DNA of 64,000 bases, taken from assembly GCA_002778195.1 (NCBI GenBank), contig PCDI01000005.1, forward strand, positions 151,908 through 215,907. The letters are read 5' to 3'. Origin of the DNA: Raffaelea ambrosiae (taxonomy: Eukaryota; Ascomycota; Sordariomycetes; Ophiostomatales; Ophiostomataceae). Below the pieces are notes generated by a model. It saw only the letters and a list, made by a program, of their open reading frames with translations, had not been told where the DNA came from and did not search any database. The translations under genes were made by a program, and so were the position numbers. Positions 46,307 through 57,118 of the stretch are shown in pieces. Within the stretch, counting starts at the first letter, position 1, and the number at the start of each line of letters is the position of its first letter.

Positions 46307-46757
46307 ATGCAATCCTGGTCCCTGCTGCTCTTCTCAATGCTGGCGCTTGCCTCGCCGATTGAGAAGCGCAATGTCGGAGGTGTAAGCTGTTCCGATGTTC
46401 TAGGTCACGGCCCTTCCACGGAAAAAAAACTACAAGAACTAACCAACCGTGCTGCAATAGGTCCTCGTCTGCACAGGACCAGACGCCACTGGTCTTTGTA
46501 ACCATGCCATCTATCCCCTCGACACCTGCGTCAACATCACTGGCCCATACGTTGAGCACGCCGACACATTCGCCCCAGACGGCGAGCTGTTCGAGTGCTA
46601 TCCATATGCACAGGTCTGCGATGGCCTCTGCACGTCTCCCACAGGCTGCACACTCGGCCCTGTTGACTTCGACTACAAGCACAAGTACAACATGACTGCA
46701 GCCGGCTGGCCGACCATGGGGTCGTTCAAGTGCCGGGCCAAGGAGACCGAAGACTGA
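46307..46757 (+). CDS. Small secreted cysteine-rich protein with Kex2-like site, 123 aa
   Basis: Two exons, 46307-46381 and 46461-46757, with a 79-bp GT..AG intron. The first exon is a signal peptide (MQSWSLLLFSMLALA) followed by SPIEKR, a dibasic Lys-Arg site of Kex2 type, and NVGG. The second exon encodes the mature protein with eight cysteines (VLVCTGPDATGLC, LDTC, FEC, QVC, GLC, TGC, FKC) and two N-glycosylation sequons (NIT, NMT). The pattern C-T-G-P-D-A-T-G-L-C with a later FAPDGELFECYPY block resembles a widespread but uncharacterised family of small secreted ascomycete proteins. Likely extracellular, after propeptide removal; role unknown, with effector or wall-associated functions possible. 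A TATA box lies 199 bp upstream. Confidence 0.8.
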
Positions 46758-47643
46758 GGACAAGACAGCATAGGAGGAAATAATGAGAAACGAGAAGGAG
46801 AACACACGAAAATACAGAGCAGCGGATGGCTTGCCTTGGAGAGCGGCCTTCCTCACAGGCGGAGAACAACACGGAACGAATTAATGCCCTCTGGGATGCG
46901 CCACATATTTAGAGGGAGAGCATCATTACTGGCGTTTGTCTTTTAATAGTACCCTTTTGCTTTCATACACATTCTCTGTACATACTATGCAACATAGCCC
47001 AATTACAAGCTGCTAACTAAAATGCATTCTCTGCTTACCCCGATTGCCTGGCAGCCAAGAAAGCTTCCCCTCCTAGTAAGAACATTGACCCGCCAGGAAG
47101 TGGTGGACTGCCGAAACGGAAGGCGCAACCTCTCCCGAGACGGGGTAACTAATAACTAAGTACAATGTAGTTAGTTAGTTAATAGCTTTCCGCTTTGGCC
47201 GGCGCGGGGTTGGCTCGGGATTGCGTCGGGGTGTTGGGGTGCTCAGTCGCAACTTTACCCCACTTCCTGGAGTGTGTTCCTTCCCCTTGGCCCAGCAGAG
47301 ACGGCAACAGCTTCTGTAAGTGGGAAAAAGAGACGAGCCGTGCTGGCCTGAGGATATTTAGAAGCTGCCTACACTGTGTGCCGCCGGGGCTGTCCATCTA
47401 CCATTGCCAATACGGTGTACGATTGCCAACGTCCATACACGCTTGTCAACATCGAACCGAAGTCGAGGCCGGCATCACTTTTGTCTCTTCTCAATTGACC
47501 AGCTTCCCAGCAGCGCATCGGATCTCTGCAACTCAATTACCTTCGTCGCATCATCGCATCATCGCATCTCACGATCTTTGATCTTCACGAGCTCCACGAT
47601 TTCGGCATCTTCGCGGTAGTCGACCACCCCGTCCGTCACCAAC
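46758..47643. other. Intergenic (promoter of S-formylglutathione hydrolase)
   Basis: 886 bp between two plus-strand genes. T/C-rich from about 47480, with a repeated 'catcatcgcat' stretch near 47540-47570 just before the start codon, consistent with a strongly expressed fungal promoter. No gene. Confidence 0.6.
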
Positions 47644-48739
47644 ATGTCTGTTTTTACCACCAAGGCCGCCATCGCCACCTTTGGCGGCAAGCTCCACAAG
47701 CTCTCCCACGCTTCCGCCATCACTGGCACCGACATGGCCGTCTCCGTGTTTCTGCCTGCTCAGGCCCTGGCTTCCAGTGCCGCCGCCGGCTCTATCCCCG
47801 TCCTCTTCTATCTTTCGGGCCTGACCTGCTCGCCTGACAACTGCTCCGAGAAGGGCTTTGTTCACGCCGCCGCTGCTCGCCACGGCATTGCCGTCGTCTA
47901 CCCGGACACCTCCCCGCGCGGCCTGCAGCTGCCCGGCGAGCACGAATCTTGGGACTTTGGCGAGGCTGCCTCTTTCTATCTGGACGCCACCGATGCCTCC
48001 TACGCCAAGAACTACCGCATGGAGACGTACCTCACCCAGGAGCTGCCAGACCTGCTCTTCAAGGCGTTCCCGCAGCTCAGCTCCAAGCGCCAGAGCATCA
48101 CCGGCCATTCCATGGGCGGCCACGGTGCCCTGACGCTGTACCTGCGCCACCCGGGCCGCTTCCGGTCCGTCTCTGCGTTCGCGCCCATCTCCAACCCGAC
48201 CCGCTGCCCCTGGGGCCAGAAGGCGTTCAAGGGCTACCTGGGCCCCGCCGACTCCGCCATCACCCCGGAGACTGCCACCGACGAGACCATCCCAGCCGCA
48301 TGGAAGGAGCACGATGCCACCGAGCTCGTCAAGACGTGGAAGGGCGACCTCAAGGCGCTGATCGATGTTGTATGTTGGGAAGAAAAAAAAAAAAAAAAAA
48401 AAAAGAAAACCCTAAAGTCCCTTTTTTCCTCGCTTCAATTGCTTTGCTTGTTGGCGTTGGCGCTGGGAGAGGGTTTCTAACCATATATTTGTAGGGCACT
48501 GGCGACAATTTCTACAAAGGCAAGCAGCTTCTGCCTGAGAATCTTGAGAAGGCCGCCAAAGATGCCGGCGTGACTGGCCTGACTGTGCGGTACCAGGAGG
48601 TAAGCATCTTGAACATCCACTGCTGGACAGCAACTTTCCGTGCTAACCCGCCACCTAGGACTACGACCATTCGTACTACTTCATCTCCAGCTTCAGCCAG
48701 GATCATGTCGATCACGCTGCCAAGTACCTGCTGGATTGA
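47644..48739 (+). CDS. S-formylglutathione hydrolase
   Basis: Three exons: 47644-48369, 48495-48599 and 48659-48739; 303 aa. Splice phases are all 0. It is an esterase-D family alpha/beta hydrolase that hydrolyses S-formylglutathione to formate and glutathione in formaldehyde detoxification (cytosolic). Visible signatures: oxyanion-loop SGLTC (58-62), nucleophile elbow GHSMGG with Ser156, catalytic Asp246 in VGTGDNF at the start of exon 2, and His281 in DYDHSYYF in exon 3, so the triad is completed only by correct splicing. Slightly longer than the usual about 285 aa because of an Ala/Ser-rich loop (about 40-50). Intron 1 contains an A22 run (48383-48404). A 3' region rich in AATAAA-like sequence follows near 48850. 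Confidence 0.93.
48383..48404. repeat. Homopolymer A22 in intron
   Basis: Twenty-two A in intron 1 of the S-formylglutathione hydrolase gene, 13 nt after the donor. Non-coding; length may be unreliable. Confidence 0.85.
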
Positions 48740-49435
48740 CTAGATGGCAGCGGCGGCGAGTCGAGTCGACTCTAATTTTGGGCTCATAGTCGCACACAGA
48801 CATCATTGCATGTTGGTGCGAGAAACCAAAACAGCAAGTCATGGCAAGCAAATAAAAGGGAAATAAAAAGGAAACCCTTCAGAAAGGGAAATTGGATCCG
48901 AACAAAGAGGGAAAACGCAGTTCATATTCTCTTGTGTGACTGGAACAAAAACCACCTCCCCCTCCCATCTATTGTCTTTTCCATTCCAAACTCTCCCTTC
49001 GCGCTGGAGCTTAACGATAAACTATAAAACAGACAAGCAACTCTTTCTTGAAAGCAATGCCACAATGCGCATGATATAAAATGTCATGATAAATGAAAAG
49101 CCCCCGTAACTCAGATACAAATGCCACTTTCCCTGTCAACCGATGGAACGCCGGTCCGTTACCGAAGAGAGTGCCGAGAAGGCCAGAGACGAGAACGATG
49201 ACCTGGACGATCGGGACGACCTAGCAGAGATTGTAGAGGAGGACGACGATACGGAGGACATGGAGGAGGACGTCGTCGATTGGGACGAGTCTACCAACGA
49301 ATCCGTCGTCAATTCTGCCCTTTCTGCCCTTTCTGCCCATTCTGTCGATGACGATGAAGACTCCGAGCCGGTGATCCATCCTCTTCGCCTCAATTTGTTC
49401 CCGGCCACAGCGGCTCGCTCGAGCAGAGGCCGCAC
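48740..49435. other. Intergenic between convergent genes
   Basis: 696 bp holding the 3' UTRs of S-formylglutathione hydrolase (+) and AFI1 (-). A plus-strand acidic ORF (49143-49439) has Glu/Asp-rich low-complexity translation, and a mirror-image Ser-rich ORF lies on the other strand; I do not count either as a gene. Confidence 0.5.
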
Positions 49436-52400
49436 CTAGCTGGCCCGCTTCTCGCCCGCCACCAGGCCTCCTATCGACGAGCTTTCTCCACTCCCGCTTC
49501 TGCTTCCACCGGCAGAAACAGCAGCCAGACTCGCGGCTGCGGCGGCAGCTGCGTCCGCGGGGTTGATAAACCCTTCTTTCTCCAGTTTGCTGCGCATCTC
49601 CGCCTCGGCCTCCCGCCGGATCCGTACGAATGCTAGCTTGGCAAACCGGCTCAGCCCGTTCCACCAGTGTCGTCCGGCCTCGTGCTCGCCCAGACGTTCG
49701 AGCAGCTCAGAGGTCTTGACGCGCACGTCGCGGTCCTTGTGAAACAGGCCGAGCGCAATATAGAACAGCCCACCGTGCGACTCGGGCGCCACCGACAGAA
49801 GCAGGCAGATCTCGTCGTAGGAATGCACATTGCGCGCAAACGTCAGGTACACATCGCGGCTCTGCGCCGGTGTGAGGCGCTGTGTCCGCAGCCGGTCGTG
49901 CATGTGGTGCAGGTCGAGGCCCTTCAGCGGCCGCACCGTAAACATTTGTGCGACGTCCTAGAAGTCGAGTTAGAACAAGCGAGGGAGAAAACCCAGGGGC
50001 AAAAATACAACCTGCCTTAATATAGCTCAAGTAGCTGCGCGTGTTGCGCCAGCCTTCAACTCGTGTCACATTGCCTGCCAGCTCACGCTGCTTGGCGTTC
50101 TCGTCTGTCCACACATAGCCGTGTCCGCCTCCATGGCCTGGGCCAGGTGCCAGCGACGATGATCCGCCCGATGTTGTTGGCGATAGCTCGTTACTGTTAT
50201 TGTTGTTGCTATTGCTATTGTTGTTCGCCGCTGCGTCAAAGTCGTTGGTGCCCATGTTGAGTACGCTGGCGCCGTACACGCTCTCTTCGAACGCCGCCGC
50301 GATCCGCGTAAACTTGACCACCCAGTCGCGCCATTTGGCCCGGATCACCCGCTCACCGAGGCGTGAACCCATGCTCTTGAGAATATCGGCCATGAAGGCA
50401 TTGTCGCCCGTCAGATCGCTGTTGGCCGAGCTGGTTGAATGGGTGGTTGGAGCGTTCACGAGGTTCGCGTACGACGGATGTTGCTGCTTGAAGAACAACA
50501 TGCCCTCCGTGATGGGCGCCTCTTCGATCTTGCTGCTGATCTTCATGCGGCCCGATGGCAGGTCACACAGCAGGTCCCACCATTCTGGATGCATCTCGAA
50601 CGTTGGGTTTGTCACGCCAGCAATAAATCCAGGGACCAAGAGCAGGTCGTCGATCTTGGTCAGATCTGTGTATGGGAAAGCATGGCGCGTAAAGCCGCGC
50701 AAGACGCCGCCTGATGCCAGCGCGCAGGCGGCCAGAACCGCCTCGGCCACCTCGCCAGACGGCATGTTGTGGCCGAGGAAGATGATACGTTTCTGGGTCA
50801 GCAGCGCGTTGACCAGCACAATGATGGGGTGCGTGTGCGGCCCATTGGTGGTCAGGTGGGAGTGCAAAGGGAACGGCTGTGGAGACTTGGCATGCGGATC
50901 CGAGAAATTCTGGATGAGCTTAATCAGAGAAAAATCACCCACCGTCTCCGGCATGGCGGCCACTGGCACCTTGATGGGGATCGGGATGCCCTTGTACAGC
51001 ACCTTGCTCTCAAACTCGTGGGTATCCCGCGGCAAAAAGTAATCGGACTGGCCTTCGAAATGTGCCTTGGTGCCAGACCGGGATATGCCCGGCGGCTTTG
51101 GCGGACTTCGGCTGGCATCGAACGGCTGGTCCGTCAGGCCTTCGTTGCTCTCTTCAGCCATACGCATCCTGACCATCTGCTCAAACTTCTCCACAAAGAG
51201 GTCTTTGTTGTCGCTCGCCTGAAGCAGATGGCGCTCCAGCAGGCTCAACTTGGGCATCAGTGACAAGTCCATTGCATTGACAGCATCGTAAAGAAGCGAC
51301 AGTGTCTCCGGTACGGGAGACTTGAAATATTCTTCCAGCGCGAGTAGTAATAACGGCTGGCACAAATGTTAGTGTGTATACGTCCCCCTGAGCAAAAAAA
51401 ATGAACACATTACCTTGTAGATATGCAAGAATGGATGCCGTGTACAGATTGCCATGGCTTTGACTACAGCGCCTCGCTTTTCTCGCTTGTCTTGCTTTGT
51501 GTTGACCAGATTCAGCACGTAAATCAGTGGTGCACCCTCGCCGCCTTCGGGCTCCGAGTCTGTTGACACCTCGCCATCCAACTCATCGTCGTCACCGTCT
51601 TCGCTGTCGTCGTCGTCTTTACCAGCGCCCTTCTCCTCGCCGTTGATGTCGAGCTCGTCCATTGCCTCGTCCATTGCCTCGGCCGCCTTGTCTGCAGCAG
51701 CCTCGGTTTCGCCCTTGTTGTCGTCCGCTACGATGCCTGCCAGCCGGTCCCGCTTGCGCTTCCGACGCTTGCGCCGCTCTTCTCGCGCTTTCAGTTCCTG
51801 CTCCTCCTCCTCCTGTGTCATGTCCTTGTGCAAGAAGAACATGGTCCAGTCCTGGTTCCGGAGATGTGTCTGGTCGGGTAGCATGAGCTCCGCGAGCATG
51901 TGCTCGTCGCCCGTGATCGCTACCGGGTACTGATGCTCCATGACCGGCCCCCGGTCGACATCAAAGGAGGCAACGAGGATGTACTCGACATGGTTCTCAG
52001 TGGCACTCCTGGGGTACTGGGAGCGCAGGCGGCGCGACGGATGTGCGTCAGGGTTGTATCGGTGTGTGACGGTGCCCGAGACAGAGGAATGCTGCGATGA
52101 CGAGGCGGTGCTAGTCGAGGGCGCCTTGGTCGATTTGGTGCTGGGAATAGAGGAACGGTCGGCTTCGGCCATGTTGTTGGCGGCGGAGGCGGGTATGGGT
52201 GGCGGCTCTTTCGAGGGCGGCCGAGGTTGCGGGGACCGTGGCGGCCGTGCCCGGGACGAGGCGTTCCACATAAAGGAGTTTGGAGGAGGAACTGTTGAGA
52301 GAGAGACCTGGGGCTTGTGCTTGCCAGTCGGATGGCTGCTGCTGGTCGAGAGGGAGCTGTTGCTGCCGCTGGAGGGGACGCCCTCGCGTTGCTGGCGACT

Positions 52401-52472
52401 GCCGTTCTTGCTGGTCTCCTCGTATCCTTCGCCAATGTTTCGAATGTTAAAGGGCACCCAAGCCGTCGCCAT
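49436..52472 (-). CDS. AFI1: Afi1/Mesa-type DENN protein (Arf3 docking, polarity)
   Basis: Three exons on the minus strand: 51414-52472, 50016-51356 and 49436-49957; 973 aa from MATAWVPFN. An in-frame upstream ATG at 52529 would add 19 residues but has a weaker context. After a Ser/Pro-rich N-terminus, the Afi1 docking domain starts at NHVEYILVASFDVDRGPVM and includes LPDQTHLRNQDWTMFFLHKD. An acidic/basic low-complexity insert follows, then HPFLHIYK|PLLLLALEEYF across intron 1. The DENN-like core includes HPIIVLVNALLTQKRIIFLGH and VLRGFTRHAFPYTDL. The C-terminal part is MFTVRPLKGLDLHHMHDRLR. In yeast Afi1 binds Arf3 at the bud site and acts in polarised growth. Intron 2 (49958-50015, 58 bp) has no GT donor giving the correct frame; AAG|GCAGGT..CTAG|GAC fits as a GC-AG intron. 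Asn and Ala runs occur. Confidence 0.87.
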
Positions 52473-53732
52473 GCCCGCTGATTCGCCTGGGTTTGCGTCG
52501 AGATGGCCTAAGGCTGTTGTCAAGGGCATCCGAGCAGGGCAGAATGAGCGCGAACCGAGGGGTGATCGGGCTCAGGGGAGAGAGTATCCGTCGAGGCAGA
52601 CGCAAATCACGGATCAACCCGTTTCGCAGAAGGTAAAGGGGTAGAGACAGCAGAGAAGCCGCAAAGGTAAAATATGAGTGTTGGCTAAAAAAATAAAGCA
52701 GAATGTGAAATATTATGATACTCTCCAAGAGCAGGGCCGCTTCACTTTTCGACCCAGCTAACACGCAGAGCGCCAGACAGACAGCCAGGGAACATGACCC
52801 TGGGAGAAGGTGTGCGTGTGCTCCCCCGGGTGGCCGTTCCAAGACGTCTTCTGGAAGGGTCACCAAGCTGGTGGTTCGTCGCTGGCGAGCTCGGACGTCT
52901 CCGTTGCAGTCTTTGGCAGCCCCGCAGACGCTGGTCGAGACGGCCAGGGGGGGGAATGTCGTAAAACAGCGTGGGACGGAAGCCTGAGCGGCCGCTTCTC
53001 TGCGAGTAAGGCTTCTGAGTCTGTAACCACCCCCCTGTCTCTTTGCTGTGGGAAGTCTTGCGGCACGCTGCAGATACTCGTATGCCACGCGGATAGTGCG
53101 CCTGCGAGCGGAAAGAGCAGTCTGGGTCGGCTTGGGTCTGCTCCTGTTAGTGCAGTTCCCCTCCACCCCTTTTCCCCTGACGGAACGCCAATGGACTGCT
53201 TCAATTGCCTTCTGTGGCCTGGTGCCGTTGTGGAGGGTCGACTTGGCATATCCGAAACGATAAAAGGGGCAATCAAAAAAGTGGCACCGCCGCACCAACT
53301 GACTACATATTAGTTACATACTCGTAGTAGTCAACCTCTCGTCGCATGCTCCAGTGCTGGCAATACAGGCAAGCCACATTTTGGAGCACCCGCCACACAA
53401 AATGGGAGGAGGTGGTAGCCTCAGCCCGCCAATCCGATGCAGCACATTGTGACAGCAGGGGTTGGCCGCTAGCGCCGCTTTTCCCAAGAGGTTGCTGGTT
53501 GCCCGGTCACTTGTTTACAATTGCCCTCTTTGGATTTTCGGATGGCTCGCACACCAACGGTGGAGAACAGGACGTCACAGCACCTGCTTTGTACTAACCT
53601 GCCGGCTTGCCAGCCTGGAAAAGTCCCTCCCAGATGCATTTGGTGGTTTCTTTTCTCACTGCCAATCTATTTTACGCGTCCCTTGCATGCGTTCATTGGA
53701 AGGACTAGGAGTCGAGTTTCTCATCAATCACA
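52473..53732. other. Divergent promoter region, AFI1 and EF-hand gene
   Basis: About 1.26 kb between opposite-strand genes. Two TACTCGTA palindrome half-sites (53075-53082 and 53319-53326) lie here. A small plus-strand frame (53686-53735) could encode an alternative first exon of the EF-hand gene. No independent gene. Confidence 0.55.
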
Positions 53733-54836
53733 ATGGTGAGTGCCACGAGGAACTGTGAATCAACAACAAACGAATCATGGCATACGAGTGTACTGACGCA
53801 GAACCCAAGGCGACGCAAGCCAGCTACAAGCCCTCACCCCTGGGCTACGGCTCGCCGCGCAGCTCCCCATTCCGCCGGCCAGAATCGCCCGTCTCGCCTT
53901 CACTTCGCCAGACGACCCCATCAACATCGCCCTTCAAGAATTCGACCGTCGGAACAGGCGCGGCGACTGTTACGCCCTCTTCTAGGTTCGGAGGCGGCAG
54001 CTCGACACCGGCTGTCTCCAGTGGCAATTGGACACCGAGGACTCAGCTGCAGGCACCGGCCGAGATCACAGGAGGAGGCACCGGACTGCGCGGTCCGCGG
54101 CCGTCACCCAGCGCATCGCCGCGATCACCAGTCGTGCCATCAGCAGCGCCAACTATGAGCATGGCTCACGGGTCGGCACTTACACAACTGCAGCCAGCAC
54201 AGGTGCGGACACTGCGCGAGGGCTTCCAGATCCTGGACCGGGACAGCGACGGCACGGTTGGTAGGGAGGACGTAGCCGACATGCTGAACCAGCTTGGTGA
54301 GTGGTATCTTGTTCCAATGGATGTTGCTGCTGTTTATGTGTCTCGTGTGTTTTTGCTTGCTAGGCCTTGGCTTGTGCATATTTAGCGGTGTTTCTAACAT
54401 CATAGGCCTTCCATCATCGCCATCCGATGTATCCCAATTCTTCCCACCTTCGGCCCCCCAGACCATCAACATGGGCACCTTCCTCAATTCGCTGGCCAAT
54501 GCCCTAGTGGCAATGTCACCCAGCTCCGAACTTCTGTCTGCGTTGTCGGCTTTTGACGAAGACGACAGCGGCCAGGTCGATCTGGCAGAGCTGCGTGATG
54601 CCCTGCTGCACACGGCGCCCGAGCCCGGTGAGCAAGCCCTCACCGAGACGGAGATCAACAGGGTGATGCAGGGCTTCACCGGACGACGGGCATTCACGAA
54701 CAAGAGCAAGCCGGGTCCCGGCGGATTCAGCAACAAGCGCGGCGAGGTGTTCAAGTACCAGGACTTTGTGCAGTCGATTGCCGGCAGTGCACAGGCAGCC
54801 CCTGCCGAAGGAGAGGCAGCGGCAGCGGAGACTTAA
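53733..54836 (+). CDS. EF-hand protein, myosin light chain/calmodulin-like, with long Ser/Pro-rich N-terminus
   Basis: The main exons are secure: one ending 54296 and 54406-54836, joined by a 109-bp intron. About 306-316 aa depending on the start. The N-terminal about 130 residues are Ser/Pro/Thr-rich (SPLGYGSPRSSPFRRPESPV), with likely proline-directed phosphorylation sites. The C-terminal half is calmodulin-like: loop 1 DRDSDGTVGREDV (a full EF-hand) is followed across the splice by LGLPSSPSDVSQFFPP. A second canonical loop is DEDDSGQVDLAEL, and helices end at YQDFVQSIAG. The order EF-hand 1, degenerate EF, EF-hand 3, degenerate EF is typical of myosin regulatory light chains such as Rlc1, so a cytokinetic myosin role is plausible. 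Three starts are possible: ATG 53733 spliced at 53736-53809 (MATQASYK), unspliced ATG 53777 (MAYECTDAEPK), or ATG 53686 with a longer first exon. I used the first. Confidence 0.8.
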
Positions 54837-57118
54837 CGAACGAGCAATGATGGACAGTTTATGCGATTATTATCGGGATGGCTAATTGGGCAGATTGGAA
54901 GGGATGAGGGGGGAGACACACGAAGCAGCACCTGCTCTCCTGTCATTCTTTTTGTTACCGTTTGTTTATTGTTTCACGCCGTCTCTCACAATTTTTTAAC
55001 ACACTGCATTTCTCAACCCTCATACCCTCAGCTTTTGTACAATAGAAACAATAAACAATTTGAAAAATGGTGGTTTTAAGCAGTTCCACGCGATTGGTCT
55101 TCCCAAACGTCTTTATGAATGTTAGATGTAACTATATTGTATACATATAAAAAAAACATACGTGTTGATTGATTTTTATATTCCAACTTTCACCTTCTGC
55201 TTCTGCTTCTGCGTTTTTCTTATTCCTTCCCTTTTCCTTCCCTTTCAACTCTGCTCCCTGCGTGTCAAGCGGACCTATGTACTATGTAGCTTTCTTGCAA
55301 TGGTGTTATCCATAAACATAAGCTGTCGATATTTGGGTGGCTGTTGCCCAGCCTTGTCCAACCACCGATAATGCGGATTGTCGTCACTTAACTACAGCAG
55401 TCTTCTGGCCTGCGGTTGGTTGTTTAGCGGAGTTCGACTCCCTGTAGAGTGCAATTTCTGCCTGACCCACGGAGACCCATGCAGGCTGCCCCACCGAAGC
55501 TTCGAGAATCGAATGACCTAAACTCGCTTATAGCGATATTCCTGCCACCACTTTCGCGGCGCTGATCGCTGAGACAACAGGGCATAACAATGGTAGAGGC
55601 GGGAAGGCCCTAAAGGACACCCGAGCCGCTGCCGTGAATTAGCGGTTGAAATTAGCGGTTTGGCAGCAAGGCGGCTAGATCCCGTCCTGGCTTTCAGGGT
55701 GTTGTTTCTACAATCATAGTTGCTGACAGGAAATGAGACACATTTGACAGCATCTTGCTGGACTTGTTGGACGTTACCTGCCAGCAACGCTTCCTTCAGC
55801 ATCCGGTGGCTGGACGCTTAGAAAATGCGGAGAAGGGCTTTGTATCGGAGACTACCGGGGTGTTGACTTGGCGACGTGGCTACTCATAACTATAGTAGCT
55901 ATCTTGCTGTTCAGAATGTCTTCATGTCGATCTTCAGAACAGGAGTGAGTGTCAAAGGATCACAGAACCAGCGCACAGAGTCGTAGCATCGACGAATACA
56001 GAGGCTGGGAATGCTGCATATGCAGTCCTGCCAGGTAAACAAGCGCGGCCATACTGCAAGAGCCATTGGCCAGCAGGGAAGCCGTTGCCAGACCGTCGAA
56101 TTTTGGGGGGGCTGTTGTTGTCTACTACCCTCGAAATTGTGAGTCTTTCAGATATGGACCCCCTGCAAGGCCGTTTGGCAGCTCCCCGTAGCCGTGACCT
56201 GCGCCACCGCACAACACAGACAGCCCCGCAGGTACTGGCTACCCGACCCAATGGGACCGACAGGTGTGTTGTGGAGATGGGCAGTTGTCTGGCGAAAATT
56301 TCCCATAGGACATTGCTCTTGCCTGCTGCGCTCTGCGTTCTGTGTCTTCCCATTTCCCTCCTTATTAGCATTGCTGGATCCCGTCTGGCACTTCCGACCT
56401 CGAAGAAAGTCTACCAGAAGCATCTGCGACCCCGAAACCCAGCTTGAAAACGCCATCACCATGTCCTCTGATCCCACGAAGATTGTTATGGTCTGATTGA
56501 AACTCGACCTGAGCCTTAGCGTCCTTGCCTGCGGTGGAGAGAGCTTGTATTGCTTGCCCGTTCTGTTCTTAAGCCGGGGGCTGCTCGGTCTCTGACCTTC
56601 CTACGCGCCCGCTCTCCTCTCTCCTCTCTCCTCTCTCCTTCTCCCTCCTCGCTGCTTTGCCTCGAACTTCGACTGCGTGACCATCCCGAGCGAGTCTTCC
56701 CAGCACCCCGACGGCGTGGAACAACAGAACGACAGAAACGAAGAAGCGAAGAAAAAAAGGGACGCGACCAGCGAGCACAAGGAAGAAAAACCCCGGGAAA
56801 ATCAAGACGAGGGAGCAACTGCAGGCGCCCGCGTTCCATGCAGTATTACCACCAGTTCAGTGGTGTCTTACAGCGCCGGAGCCAGGAGCCGCCAGTGGAC
56901 CGTTGAACCCGCGTTTGCTGCATTTTTTTCCCCTGTCAGCGGCCTGCCAACTGCAGAAAACCGATTATTCATATCGCCGAAAAAAGGAGCCACCACACCA
57001 ACCACAGGCGCCAGCGTGTGCTACCAACTAGGGCGATAGCAGCAGACGGGATTAAAAAAAAAAAGCCTTAAAAATCTAAAAGAGGAGCGCAGCCCTGGTG
57101 GGATAAAAAAAAGTCCCA
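54837..57118. other. Intergenic 2.3 kb
   Basis: 3' UTR of the EF-hand gene on the left, promoter and 5' UTR of the TPR/J-protein gene on the right. The central part has short ORFs without recognisable content. A GTTCGACTCC motif near 55430 looks like a tRNA B box but no tRNA folds around it. Confidence 0.5.
55050..55055 (+). terminator. Possible polyadenylation signal
   Basis: AATAAA 214 bp after the EF-hand stop codon, preceded by a T-rich stretch. Consistent with a fungal poly(A) site; positional inference only. Confidence 0.4.

Noticed and set aside
49143..49439. Acidic Asp/Glu-rich plus-strand ORF
   Set aside because: Low-complexity reading overlapping the AFI1 3' end with a mirror Ser-rich ORF on the minus strand; likely a composition artefact.
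55400..55470. GTTCGACTCC resembling a tRNA T-arm/B box
   Set aside because: The T-stem has a mismatch and no matching acceptor, D-arm or anticodon arm could be drawn on either strand.
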